NCBI GenBank assembly: GCA_019748055.1
Contig: JAIEQC010000064.1
Location: 1 to 35,506 of the forward strand
DNA from: Caulobacteraceae bacterium
GTDB lineage: Bacteria > Pseudomonadota > Alphaproteobacteria > Caulobacterales > Caulobacteraceae
Length of the DNA: 35,506 nucleotides
Reading direction: 5' to 3'
A model generated the notes under the pieces. It saw only the letters and a program-made list of their open reading frames with translations, ran no database searches and was not told the origin of the DNA. The translations under genes were made by a program, and so were the position numbers. Below are positions 9,112-16,028 of this stretch, piece by piece. The first letter of the stretch is position 1; each line of letters begins with the position of its first letter.

Positions 9112-9777
9112 ATGCGTCTCGCCGCGTCTTCTCTCGCCGCCGCCCTGGTTCTTTCGGCTTGTGCGACGCCTTACGCGCCGCCTCCTGGCGGTTCCGGCGC
9201 GCCGCCGCCCCCGCCTCCGCCTCCGGGGCCCGGAGGTCAGGTGCTCAGCGACTGGCGTGGCCCGATCACCGACTTCGACCGCGATCGTCTGAACCGGCTG
9301 GACCGCGCATGGTCCCAGGCCCTTTCCGAGGCGAGGCGCTTCGAAGGATCGGGCGATCTGGCCTCGGTCGGCGCCCTGACCGATCCCGACGCGGGCCGCG
9401 CGGGGGCCGAGCCGCCGGTGGGCGAGTACCGGTGTCGGACGGTGAAGCTGGGCAACCAGAACCGCGACGGTCTGGGATACGTCGTGTACGGATGGTTCGA
9501 CTGCCGCGTCGAACGCACCGCCGCCGGCCTGCGCTTCTCCAAGCTGACGGGATCCCAGCGCCAGACCGGCTTGCTGTTCCCCGAGGCATCGGATCGGCTG
9601 ATCTTCCTCGGCGGCCTGGCCCTGGCCGACGAGCCGCCCGCAAACTCCTACGGCCGCAACTCCGAACGCGACGTGGTGGGGGTGTGGGAGCGGATCGGCG
9701 ACCGCCGCTGGCGGCTGGTCATGCCCTATCCCGTCTATGAGTCCACGCTGGACCTGCTGGACGTCGTGCCGCGCTGA
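9112..9777 (+). CDS. DUF4893 domain-containing lipoprotein
   Basis: A 221-residue exported protein with a signal peptide and lipobox (ALVLSAC, C17), then a Pro-rich spacer with a run of eight prolines (about 22-45). The mature domain matches DUF4893 as remembered: WRGPITDFDRDRLNRLDRAW near its start, VGEYRCRTVKLG, FSKLTGSQRQTGLLF, IFLGGLALADE and a final W-R-L-V-M-P-Y-P-V-Y-E-S-T-L-D. Function is unknown; it should be anchored in the outer or inner membrane, facing the periplasm. ATG at 9112 is set by the signal peptide; upstream in-frame codons to 9031 overlap the DUF4167 stop and carry no signal. Confidence 0.85.
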   Translation: MRLAASSLAAALVLSACATPYAPPPGGSGAPPPPPPPPGPGGQVLSDWRGPITDFDRDRLNRLDRAWSQALSEARRFEGSGDLASVGALTDPDAGRAGAEPPVGEYRCRTVKLGNQNRDGLGYVVYGWFDCRVERTAAGLRFSKLTGSQRQTGLLFPEASDRLIFLGGLALADEPPANSYGRNSERDVVGVWERIGDRRWRLVMPYPVYESTLDLLDVVPR

Positions 9778-9794
9778 CGGCGGCTGGTCCGGGG

Positions 9795-9823
9795 TTGAAC
9801 CGCGGGCATGCGCCCGGTATGCC
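9795..9823 (+). promoter_or_regulatory. Possible promoter of the small ORF - SDR - folB unit
   Basis: TTGAAC (9795-9800) and TATGCC (9818-9823) are separated by exactly 17 bases and lie 25 bases before the 26-residue ORF. Only consensus resemblance supports it. Confidence 0.3.
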
Positions 9824-9848
9824 GACCGCCTTTCCGGAGAGACACATC

Positions 9849-9929
9849 ATGATCGCCCTCGGCATCATCCTCGGTTTCGTGGCCGTCCTGGCGGCGGTGA
9901 ACCTGTTCGAGTTCGGCCGGGTTGACTGA
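9849..9929 (+). CDS. 26-residue hydrophobic small membrane protein
   Basis: ATG at 9849 is preceded by a good Shine-Dalgarno (GGAGAG, eight or so bases upstream) and encodes a 26-residue peptide. It begins MIALGIILGFVAVLAAV, one transmembrane helix, and ends N-L-F-E-F-G-R-V-D, a polar tail. Its TGA (9927-9929) overlaps the TTG start of the following SDR gene by eight bases, so translation is probably coupled. The strong ribosome site, helix-plus-polar-tail layout and overlap argue that it is real. The function is unknown; peptides of this kind can be subunits or regulators of membrane proteins, but nothing here shows a partner. Confidence 0.6.
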   Translation: MIALGIILGFVAVLAAVNLFEFGRVD

Positions 9930-10674
9930 CGCCGGTCGCGGCGTCGCCCTGGTCACGGGCGCGGCCCGGCGTATCGGGCGAGAGATCGCCCTGCACGCCG
10001 CCCGCGCCGGCTGGGACGTCGCCCTGCATCACGGCTCCTCCGCCGACGAGGCCGAGGCCGTCGCCGCCGAGGTCCGCGCCGTCGGCCGCCGCGCCGTCGT
10101 GCTCCAAGCCGATCTGGCGGAGGTGGAGGCCGCTCACGCCCTGGTCGGCCGCGCCGCCGACGCGCTGGGCCCCGTCACCCTCCTCGTGAACAACGCCTCG
10201 GTCTTTCAGGAGGACCGGCTGGAGACGATCACGGGCGCGAGCTGGTCCACCCACATGGACGTCAATCTGCGCGCACCGGTGCTGCTGGCCCAGGTCTTCG
10301 CCAGCCAGGCGCGTGACGGGTCGTGCGTCGTCAACCTGCTGGATCAGAGGGTCCTGAAGCCCGATCCGCGCTTCTTCTCCTACGCCCTGTCGCGCGCCGG
10401 CCTGCACTGGGCGACCACGACGATGGCCCAGGCCCTCGCTCCGCGCATCCGCGTCAACGGCGTCGCGCCCGGCCCGACGCTCAAGTCGATCCACCAGTCC
10501 GACGCCGACTTCGAGGCGGAATGGTCCAACGTGCCGCTGGAGCGCGCCGTCGATCCCGCCGCGGTGGCCGAGGCCGTGCTTTGGCTGGCCGGCGCGACCC
10601 ACGTCACGGGCCAGACGATCGCCGTCGATTCCGGCCAGCATCTGGCCTGGCGCACGCCGGACGTTCACGACTGA
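9922..10674 (+). CDS. Short-chain dehydrogenase, pteridine-reductase-like, with YxxxR
   Basis: A 250-residue SDR. The cofactor loop is V-T-G-A-A-R-R-I-G (TGxxxRIG, about 12-19), the form found in pteridine reductases and FolM rather than the common TGxxxGIG. LVNNASVF (NNAS) is intact. The catalytic positions are D141 and Y154, spaced 13 apart as Asp and Tyr are in PTR1, but the position of the essential Lys is R158 (YALSR). folB follows after four bases, so dihydropterin or dihydrofolate reduction is the natural hypothesis. TTG at 9922 is the start, overlapping the 26-residue ORF. The Lys-to-Arg change may lower or alter activity. Confidence 0.85.
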   Translation: MTDAGRGVALVTGAARRIGREIALHAARAGWDVALHHGSSADEAEAVAAEVRAVGRRAVVLQADLAEVEAAHALVGRAADALGPVTLLVNNASVFQEDRLETITGASWSTHMDVNLRAPVLLAQVFASQARDGSCVVNLLDQRVLKPDPRFFSYALSRAGLHWATTTMAQALAPRIRVNGVAPGPTLKSIHQSDADFEAEWSNVPLERAVDPAAVAEAVLWLAGATHVTGQTIAVDSGQHLAWRTPDVHD

Positions 10675-10678
10675 GCCC

Positions 10679-11053
10679 ATGTCACAGCCTGCCTTCCATC
10701 GCGACGGCCTGACCGTCTTCGTCCGCGGCCTGTCGCTGGCCGCAGAGATCGGCGTCCACGCGCACGAGCGCGGCATCACCCAGCCGCTTGACGTCGACGT
10801 CAAGCTGGAGCTGACGCCCGGCCCGGTCGAACACCTGTCCGACACCCTGAACTACGAGATCGTCCGCGCCGCCGCGCTGGACCTCGTGGCCCAAGGTCAC
10901 ATGGAGCTGATCGAAACCTTCGCCGAACGACTGGGCGCCGCCTGCCTGACCGATCCGCGCGTCCGGTCGGTGGCCGTGCGCGTCGAAAAGCCCGGCGCCC
11001 TGCGCGGGGCCCAGGCGGCCGGCTGCGAGGTCCGCCTCTCGCGCGCGGACTGA
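10679..11053 (+). CDS. folB: Dihydroneopterin aldolase
   Basis: FolB converts 7,8-dihydroneopterin to 6-hydroxymethyl-dihydropterin and glycolaldehyde in folate synthesis. The 124-residue protein has the expected VFVRGLSLAAEIGVHAHERG start, the active-site Tyr segment LNYEIV, the pterin-binding Glu in ELIETFAERL and the catalytic Lys in VRVEKPGALRGA. The length is typical of the homo-octameric enzyme. It starts four bases after the stop of the pteridine-reductase-like SDR, which supports a small pterin operon; other folate genes are not in the window. Confidence 0.92.
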   Translation: MSQPAFHRDGLTVFVRGLSLAAEIGVHAHERGITQPLDVDVKLELTPGPVEHLSDTLNYEIVRAAALDLVAQGHMELIETFAERLGAACLTDPRVRSVAVRVEKPGALRGAQAAGCEVRLSRAD

Positions 11054-11117
11054 GTTCCAGGCGGCGTTGCGCCGCGACGGCCCGCCCGGCATGATCGGCG
11101 CGCTTCAAGGGTAGACG

Positions 11118-11732
11118 ATGACCGACACCGGCGACCGCCAGCCTCCGACAGACCCGACGCCGGACCACGATCCGGACGACCTCGTCGGCTTCGCCTCGCC
11201 CGCGTCCCTCGCCGGCCGCCCCCGCGCTCCCGAGCCCGAACCTGACCCCACTCCCGCGCCGGAGCCGGAGTCCGCGCCGCCGGCCGAACCCGAGCCGAAA
11301 GTCGCCGCCGAAGCCGCTCCCCCGACCCCGGACCCCATCGCGCCGCCGCCCGGGCCGGAGCCCGAGCCGAACTTCGGACGCCGCGACCGCGAGGCCGTGC
11401 CTGAGGCGCCCATCGGCCTGAACGCCGTCTACGCCCTGATCCTGTTCGCCGTGCCGACCTTCGGCGTCTCGGCCGTCATCGGCCTCGCCTCGGTCCTGTT
11501 CCGCGACGCCCCGACCGAAGATCCGTGGGCGAGTCACCACCTCTATCAGCTGCGCACCCTTTGGGCGGCGGCCATCGTGGCGGTGATCGGCGTCATCCTG
11601 ATCGTCGTGAACCTGGGCGTCTTCGTCCTGTTCGCCCTGGTGATCTGGCTGGTGGTCCGCGGCGCCTGGGGCGTCTGGCTGGCCAGCCGCGGCCGCCCGG
11701 TGCCCAATCCTCGCGGCTGGTGGATTCGCTGA
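11118..11732 (+). CDS. Proline-rich membrane protein (DUF4870/COG3671-like)
   Basis: A 204-residue protein with two parts. Residues 1-98 are disordered and rich in Pro, Glu and Asp, with repeated PEPEP and PAPEPE units. Residues 100-190 hold a hydrophobic segment (about 103-127), a short loop with SHHLYQLRTLW, and a long hydrophobic stretch (about 148-187) that may form two helices, ending in NPRGWWIR. The SHH-YQLRTLW loop and membrane layout resemble small COG3671/DUF4870 proteins of unknown function; this assignment is from memory. It is convergent with the HNH gene, 13 bases apart. Confidence 0.7.
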   Translation: MTDTGDRQPPTDPTPDHDPDDLVGFASPASLAGRPRAPEPEPDPTPAPEPESAPPAEPEPKVAAEAAPPTPDPIAPPPGPEPEPNFGRRDREAVPEAPIGLNAVYALILFAVPTFGVSAVIGLASVLFRDAPTEDPWASHHLYQLRTLWAAAIVAVIGVILIVVNLGVFVLFALVIWLVVRGAWGVWLASRGRPVPNPRGWWIR

Positions 11733-11745
11733 CCCCACGCGGGGG

Positions 11746-12300
11746 TCAGGGCTCCAGCTCGATGTCCCAGTAGAGGTAGTCCAGCCAGCTCTGGTGCAGG
11801 TAGTTCGGCGGGAACCGCCGCCCCGCGTCCTGCAGCTGCCAGGCGTTCGGCCGGTGCGGCGCGCGCAGGATGGGCATGCCCGCCTGGGTCGGCGTGCGCC
11901 CCCCCTTCCTCAGATTGCAGGGTCCGCAGGCGGCGACGATGTTCTCCCACGTCGTACGACCGCCCCGGCTGCGCGGGATGACGTGGTCGAACGTCAGCTC
12001 CTTCGTCTCGCCGCAGTACTGGCAGCGGAAGTCGTCGCGCAGAAACACGTTGAACCGCGTGAACGCCGGCGCGCGGTCCTGGTCGACGTAGCTCTTCAGC
12101 GAGATGACGCTGGGCAGCTGGATCTCATGCGACGGGCTGCGGACGACCTTGTCGTAGACCGAGACCACGTCGACGCGGTCCTGCCACACGGCCTTGACCA
12201 CTTCCTGCCAGGGCCAGATCGACAGCGGATAATAGGAGAGCGGCCGGAAATCGGCGTTCAGCACCAGTGCGGGCCAACCGGAAGGCGGTCGCTCGGACAC
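11746..12300 (-). CDS. HNH endonuclease family protein
   Basis: A 184-residue protein. The N-terminal half begins PPSGWPALVLNADFRPLSYY and includes YPLSIWPWQEVVKAVWQDRV. The HNH domain follows: C93xxC96 (CQYCGE), D105-H106 (LTFDHVIPRSRGG), N120 (WENIVAACGPCN) and C125xxC128. The two CxxC pairs form a structural zinc site and the D-H...N set is the metal-dependent nuclease centre. This family is widespread on alphaproteobacterial chromosomes and is not a restriction enzyme by context. GTG at 12300 was chosen because GAGGTGAGG lies immediately before it; the frame is open further upstream, but nothing in that extension looks conserved. Confidence 0.88.
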   Translation of the reverse strand: MSERPPSGWPALVLNADFRPLSYYPLSIWPWQEVVKAVWQDRVDVVSVYDKVVRSPSHEIQLPSVISLKSYVDQDRAPAFTRFNVFLRDDFRCQYCGETKELTFDHVIPRSRGGRTTWENIVAACGPCNLRKGGRTPTQAGMPILRAPHRPNAWQLQDAGRRFPPNYLHQSWLDYLYWDIELEP

Positions 12301-12437
12301 CCTCACCTCAGGGCTCCGGTCATTCGTCGGACGTAAGAGGCCAGATGACTGAAGACGCGTCTCCTCCGTTCGGATCAGCCTACGCCTGATTCGGTCACGC
12401 GCCCATGACCCCGGCGCGTCGGTTCCGTGAAGATCCG

Positions 12438-13082
12438 TCAGCCCCGCGTGGGAAAGGCCGGCAGGCTCCATCCCCACTTCAGCGCCCCGGCCCTCAGCGC
12501 GAAGCCCAGCCCGGCGCCCAGGATCGCCGCCGGCCAGTCGTCCAGCCCCAGCGCCTTGCCGACGACATAGGCCGCCGCCGCCAGGATGGCCGCCGACACC
12601 GTGATTTCCCGCCGCAAAAGGATCGACGGCTGCCCGGCCAGCAGGTCGCGCACCACCCCGCCGAAGCAGGCGGTCAGCGCGCCCATGACGACGCAGATCA
12701 GGGGCGGCACGCCCCACGCCTCGGCCTTGGCCGCGCCCAGCACGCCATAGGCGGCCAAGCCCACCGCATCCAGCCACAGCAGGGCCCGGAACCGCCACTC
12801 CCGCGACCCGATCAGCCACACCGCCACCGCCGCCGCCACGCAGACGGCGACGTAGCGCCAGTCGGTCACCCAGAACACCGGCGCCCCGATCAGCAGGTCC
12901 CTCAGCGTCCCCCCGCCCACGCCCGTGATGGCGGCGAAGAAGGCGGCGGTGACCAGATCCTGCTTCAGCCGCGCCGCCGCCAGCGCGCCCGTCGCCGCGA
13001 ACACGGCCACGCCGGCGAAGTCCAGCACCGCCAGCAGCCGCTCAGGCGCGACGATCTCGGGCGTCAGTACCGCCGTCGTCAT
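12438..13082 (-). CDS. TRIC/UPF0126 family cation channel protein (YicG-like)
   Basis: A 214-residue protein with about seven hydrophobic helices built as two repeats. Each has the UPF0126 signature: AITGVGGGTLRDLLIG-PVFW in the first repeat and ALTACFGGVVRDLLAGQP in the second. Prokaryotic members form trimeric monovalent cation channels. The length is typical. Its ATG overlaps the stop of the upstream DNA glycosylase (ATGA at 13079-13082 on the minus strand), so the two are co-transcribed, although their functions are not obviously linked. Confidence 0.92.
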   Translation of the reverse strand: MTTAVLTPEIVAPERLLAVLDFAGVAVFAATGALAAARLKQDLVTAAFFAAITGVGGGTLRDLLIGAPVFWVTDWRYVAVCVAAAVAVWLIGSREWRFRALLWLDAVGLAAYGVLGAAKAEAWGVPPLICVVMGALTACFGGVVRDLLAGQPSILLRREITVSAAILAAAAYVVGKALGLDDWPAAILGAGLGFALRAGALKWGWSLPAFPTRG

Positions 13083-13720
13083 ATCGACGCCTCTCCCCGC
13101 TTCACCAGCCCGTACCAGGCCCACAGCAGGTGCGCCGCCACCCCGCGGTGCGGCCGCCACGCCTCGGCGCGGGCATAGGCGGCCTTCTCCTTCGGCCGGA
13201 CCTCCAGCCCGTCGGCCCACTTCATCGCCTCCTGCAAGGCGACGTCCCCGCCCGGGAACACGTCCAGCCGCCCCTCGCAGAACATCAGGAAGGTCTCGGC
13301 GGTCCACAGCCCCACGCCCTTGATCGCCGTCAGCTTCTGAACCGCCTCGGCGTCAGACAGCCTCTCCAGATGGTCGAAGTCGATCCGGCCCTCGACGTGC
13401 GCCCGCGCGATCTCATGGCCATAGGCGGCCTTCTGCATCGACAGGCCGAGGCCGCGCAGCGTCTCGACGTCGCGAGCCAGCACGGCCCGCGGGGTCACCT
13501 CGAAGTCCAGACCCTCGACCACCCGTTTCCAGATCGCGGCGGCCGCCGCCACCGACACCTGCTGCTCCACGATCATGCGGAACAGCCCCTCGAACCCGCC
13601 GGTCCTCAGCCGCCATTCGAACGGCGGCACGGCCGCGTGCGCCCGGGCCAGCGCCGGATCGGCCTCGGCCAGCGCCGCGCGCGCGGCGGCCAGGTCGGCG
13701 GAGGAGGGAGGCTGGGCCAT
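13079..13720 (-). CDS. DNA-3-methyladenine glycosylase, AlkA-like (HhH-GPD)
   Basis: A 213-residue helix-hairpin-helix base-excision glycosylase. It has LFRMIVEQQVSVAAAAAIWK (the conserved I-x-x-Q-Q segment), the hairpin LTAIKGVGLWTAETFLMF, and the following DVFPGGDVALQEAM, where the Asp of GGD is the expected catalytic residue. AlkA-type enzymes remove alkylated purines. ATG at 13720 gives MAQPPSSADLAAAR, a family-like start; a longer reading to 14041 would run antisense through parD. It is divergent from the parD/parE pair and overlaps the TRIC gene by four bases. Confidence 0.92.
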   Translation of the reverse strand: MAQPPSSADLAAARAALAEADPALARAHAAVPPFEWRLRTGGFEGLFRMIVEQQVSVAAAAAIWKRVVEGLDFEVTPRAVLARDVETLRGLGLSMQKAAYGHEIARAHVEGRIDFDHLERLSDAEAVQKLTAIKGVGLWTAETFLMFCEGRLDVFPGGDVALQEAMKWADGLEVRPKEKAAYARAEAWRPHRGVAAHLLWAWYGLVKRGEASI

Positions 13721-13797
13721 GCCCGCCAGCCTGAAGCGCCCCGCCCGCCCGGGCAAGGGCGCTGCCGCGACTTCCGGACCTCGTCGCTCGTGCAGGC

Positions 13798-13812
13798 AAT
13801 AACTGTTATTAT
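13798..13812 (+). promoter_or_regulatory. Palindromic operator overlapping the -10 of parD-parE
   Basis: AATAACTGTTATT (13798-13810) is a perfect palindrome around a single central base, an A+T island in very G+C-rich surroundings. TATTAT (13807-13812, one mismatch to TATAAT) overlaps its right half. It lies 22 bases before the parD ATG. This geometry fits autorepression by the antitoxin. No good -35 was found. Confidence 0.6.
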
Positions 13813-13831
13813 CCCGGCGAAGGAGACCGCC

Positions 13832-14083
13832 ATGACCATGACCGTCGAACTGGGAGCGCTGGAGAAGGTCGTTCAGGACCTGGTCGACAGCGGCCGCTAT
13901 GGCTCGAAGAGCGAGGTCCTGCGCACCGGCGTGCGGCTGGTGGAGGCGCAGGAGGCGCGGCTGGCGGAGCTTCAAGCGAAGCTGCAGGTCGGGATCGATG
14001 AGCTTGATCGCGGCGAGTTCGTCACGATGGAAGAGGCGCAAGTGTATCTCGCGGAGCGCAGGGCCGCCTGGTCTGCCGAGTGA
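13832..14083 (+). CDS. ParD-type antitoxin
   Basis: An 83-residue antitoxin. The N-terminal part (MTMTVELGALEKVVQDLVDS, then GRYGSKSEVLRTGVRLVE) is the ribbon-helix-helix DNA-binding fold of ParD/CopG proteins; the C-terminal part (LQVGIDELDRGEFVTMEEAQ) is the toxin-binding arm. AAGGAG (13820-13825) lies six bases before ATG 13832; a second in-frame ATG is at 13838. Its stop overlaps the GTG start of the toxin (GTGA at 14080-14083). The palindrome directly upstream is the likely operator. Confidence 0.92.
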   Translation: MTMTVELGALEKVVQDLVDSGRYGSKSEVLRTGVRLVEAQEARLAELQAKLQVGIDELDRGEFVTMEEAQVYLAERRAAWSAE

Positions 14084-14361
14084 GGACGCGGTTCTCGCCG
14101 CGCGCCCTCAGGGACGTCGCTGAAATCGAAGCATGGATCGCGCGGGACAGTCGATCCGCGGCGATACGGATGGGCGACCGGATCATGGCGGCATGCCGCG
14201 GACTTGGCCGATTTCCGCTCCGCCACCCGGAAGTCGCTCCTGGCCTCAGACGACGCGCCGTCGGGCCCTATGTCGTCTTCTATCGTGTTGTCGAAGAGGT
14301 CGAGATCGTGCGGGTTCTCCATGGCGCGCGCGACGCCGGCACGGCGTTGGGCGGCGAATGA
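14080..14361 (+). CDS. ParE-type toxin
   Basis: A 93-residue RelE/ParE-fold toxin: FSPRALRDVAEIEAWIARDS (strand plus helix), AAIRMGDRIMAACRGLGRFP (second helix), then L-R-R-R-A-V-G-P-Y-V-V-F-Y-R-V-V and VEIVRVLHGARD. ParE toxins inhibit DNA gyrase; the pairing with a ParD antitoxin supports this reading. The start is GTG 14080, overlapping the parD stop by four bases. Its TGA overlaps the ATG of gluQRS (ATGA at 14358-14361), so the toxin-antitoxin pair and gluQRS are probably translated from one message. Confidence 0.92.
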   Translation: MRTRFSPRALRDVAEIEAWIARDSRSAAIRMGDRIMAACRGLGRFPLRHPEVAPGLRRRAVGPYVVFYRVVEEVEIVRVLHGARDAGTALGGE

Positions 14362-15212
14362 CCCTCACCACCCGCTTCGCCCCGTCCCCCACCGGCCGCC
14401 TGCATCGCGGCCACGCCCTGTCGGCGCTGACGGCGTGGCGGGCCGCGCGGGCGGCGGGCGGGCGGTTCATTCTGCGCATCGAGGACATCGACCCGACCCG
14501 CTGCAGGCCGGAGTTCGAGGCGGGCATTCTGGAGGACCTGACCTGGCTCGGCCTCGACTGGGACGGCCCTGTGCGCCGCCAGTCGGATCACCTGCCGGAG
14601 TACGCCGCCTTGGTCGACGTGCTGGACCGGCGCGGCCTGATGTACCGCTGCTTCCGTACCCGGAAGGAAATCCTCGACGCCATCGGCGACGCCCCGCACG
14701 GGCCCGTGGAAGCGGCGCGTCCCGGCCCCCATCCGCCGGAGGAAGAGGCCGCCCTGCTGGCCGAGGGCCGGCCCTTCGCCTGGCGCCTGTCGCTGGATCG
14801 CGCCCGCGCCGCGCTGGGCGACCGCGCCTGGTCGCAGCTGTCGTTCGTTGAGGAGGGGGCCGGCCCGGACGGCGAGCGCGGCCTGATCCCCGCCCGCCCC
14901 GACACCGCCGGCGACGTCGTGCTGGCGCGCAAGGATGCCGGCACGGCCTATCACCTGGCGGTGACCTACGACGACGCCGTGCAAGGCGTCACCCACGTGA
15001 TACGCGGCCACGACCTGTTCGAGGCCACGCACATCCAGGTGCTGATCCAGGCCCTGATGGGCTGGCCCACGCCCGCCTATCGCCACCACCCCCTGCTGCT
15101 CGACCCCACCGGCCGCCGCCTCGCCAAGCGCGACAAGGCCGAGACGTTGCAGTCGCTGCGCGAGCGCGGCGTCGATCCGGCCCAGCTGCGGGCCGAACTG
15201 GGGTTTCAATGA
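14358..15212 (+). CDS. gluQ: Glutamyl-Q tRNA(Asp) synthetase
   Basis: GluQRS activates glutamate and attaches it to queuosine at the wobble position of tRNA(Asp). It is a GluRS catalytic domain without the anticodon-binding part, which matches the 284-residue length here. The N-terminus TTRFAPSPTGRLHRGHALSA holds the HIGH-type motif (HRGH, 16-19), then FILRIEDIDPTRCRPEF and LGLDWDGPVRRQS. A KMSKS-like RLAKRDK (K257-K260) lies near the C-terminus. ATG at 14358 overlaps the parE stop. A palindromic repeat element starts immediately after its stop. Confidence 0.93.
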   Translation: MTLTTRFAPSPTGRLHRGHALSALTAWRAARAAGGRFILRIEDIDPTRCRPEFEAGILEDLTWLGLDWDGPVRRQSDHLPEYAALVDVLDRRGLMYRCFRTRKEILDAIGDAPHGPVEAARPGPHPPEEEAALLAEGRPFAWRLSLDRARAALGDRAWSQLSFVEEGAGPDGERGLIPARPDTAGDVVLARKDAGTAYHLAVTYDDAVQGVTHVIRGHDLFEATHIQVLIQALMGWPTPAYRHHPLLLDPTGRRLAKRDKAETLQSLRERGVDPAQLRAELGFQ

Positions 15213-15344
15213 ATCCGCTCATCCCCGCGAAAGCGGGGACCCAGTCCTTTGGAAGATGGGCGCCGCGTGGCTCTTTCGGTCCGCGATCCCCGACACCGGA
15301 AGTGTGAAAGCACTGGGTCCCTGCTTTCGCGGGGATGAGCGGAT
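15213..15344. repeat. 132-bp inverted-repeat element (REP doublet/MITE type)
   Basis: Two 33-base arms, 15213-15245 and 15312-15344, are reverse complements with one mismatch and flank a 66-base centre. Each arm contains a small hairpin; the left one is CCCCGC-GAAA-GCGGGG (15223-15238). Translated, the arms give the P-A-K-A-G-T-Q and V-P-A-F-A-G-M strings familiar from repeats of this type mis-annotated as protein. The element fills the gap between two convergent genes and could act as a bidirectional terminator. No second copy was seen in the window. Confidence 0.85.
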
Positions 15345-15353
15345 GAAGAGGAG

Positions 15354-16013
15354 CTATGCGCACTCCCTGACGCATGCCCGGGCCAGCACCTCGGCGGAGT
15401 CGATCAGCGGCACGCCCACGTCGCCCGGCCCCATGACCAGCGGAATCTCCGTGCACCCCGCGATGATCGCCTCGGCCCCGGCGTCGATCAGCGCCTGCGC
15501 CAGCGCCCGCATCTCCGCCCGCCGGTCGTCGCCCACGTCGCCCGCCTTGATGGCGAACACCAGGTCCAGAAACGCGCGCCGCCCCCCGACCGCGGGCACG
15601 ACCGGCGACAGCCCGCGCCGCTCCAGCTCGGCCACGTACAGGTCCTGTCCGCCCGGCGTGGCCAGCACGCCGACCTTCGTGGCCCCTTGCCCAGTCGCCT
15701 CCGCCGCCGTCAGCTCGATCATGTCCAGAAACGGCACGCCCGCCGCGCGGATGGCGTCGGCGTGCGCGTGCGCCGTGTTGCACGGCATGGCCAGAACCTC
15801 CGCCCCCATGTCCCGCAGCCGCGCCGCCATGGCCCCCAGTTCCTCCTTCGCGCCCGGAGGATCCCGATGCCGGTTCGGCACCTGCGGATTCATGTCCATC
15901 AGCACACGGACATGATCCTCATCCTCTCGCGCGGGCGTGAGCTCCAGGACGCGCTGGAGGAAGGCCACGGTGGCGGCGGGGCCCATCCCGCCAAGGATGC
16001 CCAGAGGTTTCAT
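15354..16013 (-). CDS. Aspartate/glutamate racemase family protein
   Basis: A 219-residue PLP-independent racemase. It begins MKPLGILGGMGPAATVAF, typical of aspartate racemases, and has both catalytic cysteines: C78 in AMPCNTAHAHAD and C187 in IAGCTEIPL. These enzymes interconvert L- and D-Asp (or Glu) by a two-cysteine acid-base mechanism; some relatives act on other amino acids. It starts 15 bases downstream of the lipoprotein hydrolase on the same strand, so they are probably co-transcribed. The repeat element lies directly after its stop. Confidence 0.92.
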   Translation of the reverse strand: MKPLGILGGMGPAATVAFLQRVLELTPAREDEDHVRVLMDMNPQVPNRHRDPPGAKEELGAMAARLRDMGAEVLAMPCNTAHAHADAIRAAGVPFLDMIELTAAEATGQGATKVGVLATPGGQDLYVAELERRGLSPVVPAVGGRRAFLDLVFAIKAGDVGDDRRAEMRALAQALIDAGAEAIIAGCTEIPLVMGPGDVGVPLIDSAEVLARACVRECA

Positions 16014-16028
16014 GATGTCGACCGCCCC

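Noticed and set aside
11746..12300. HNH gene as part of a restriction or homing system
   Set aside because: No methyltransferase, intron or phage gene is nearby, base composition matches the chromosome, and this HNH subtype is common on alphaproteobacterial chromosomes.
15213..15344. CRISPR-like or coding interpretation of the repeat
   Set aside because: There are only two arms, inverted rather than direct and without regular spacers. The peptide strings in it are the usual artefact of translating this repeat type.
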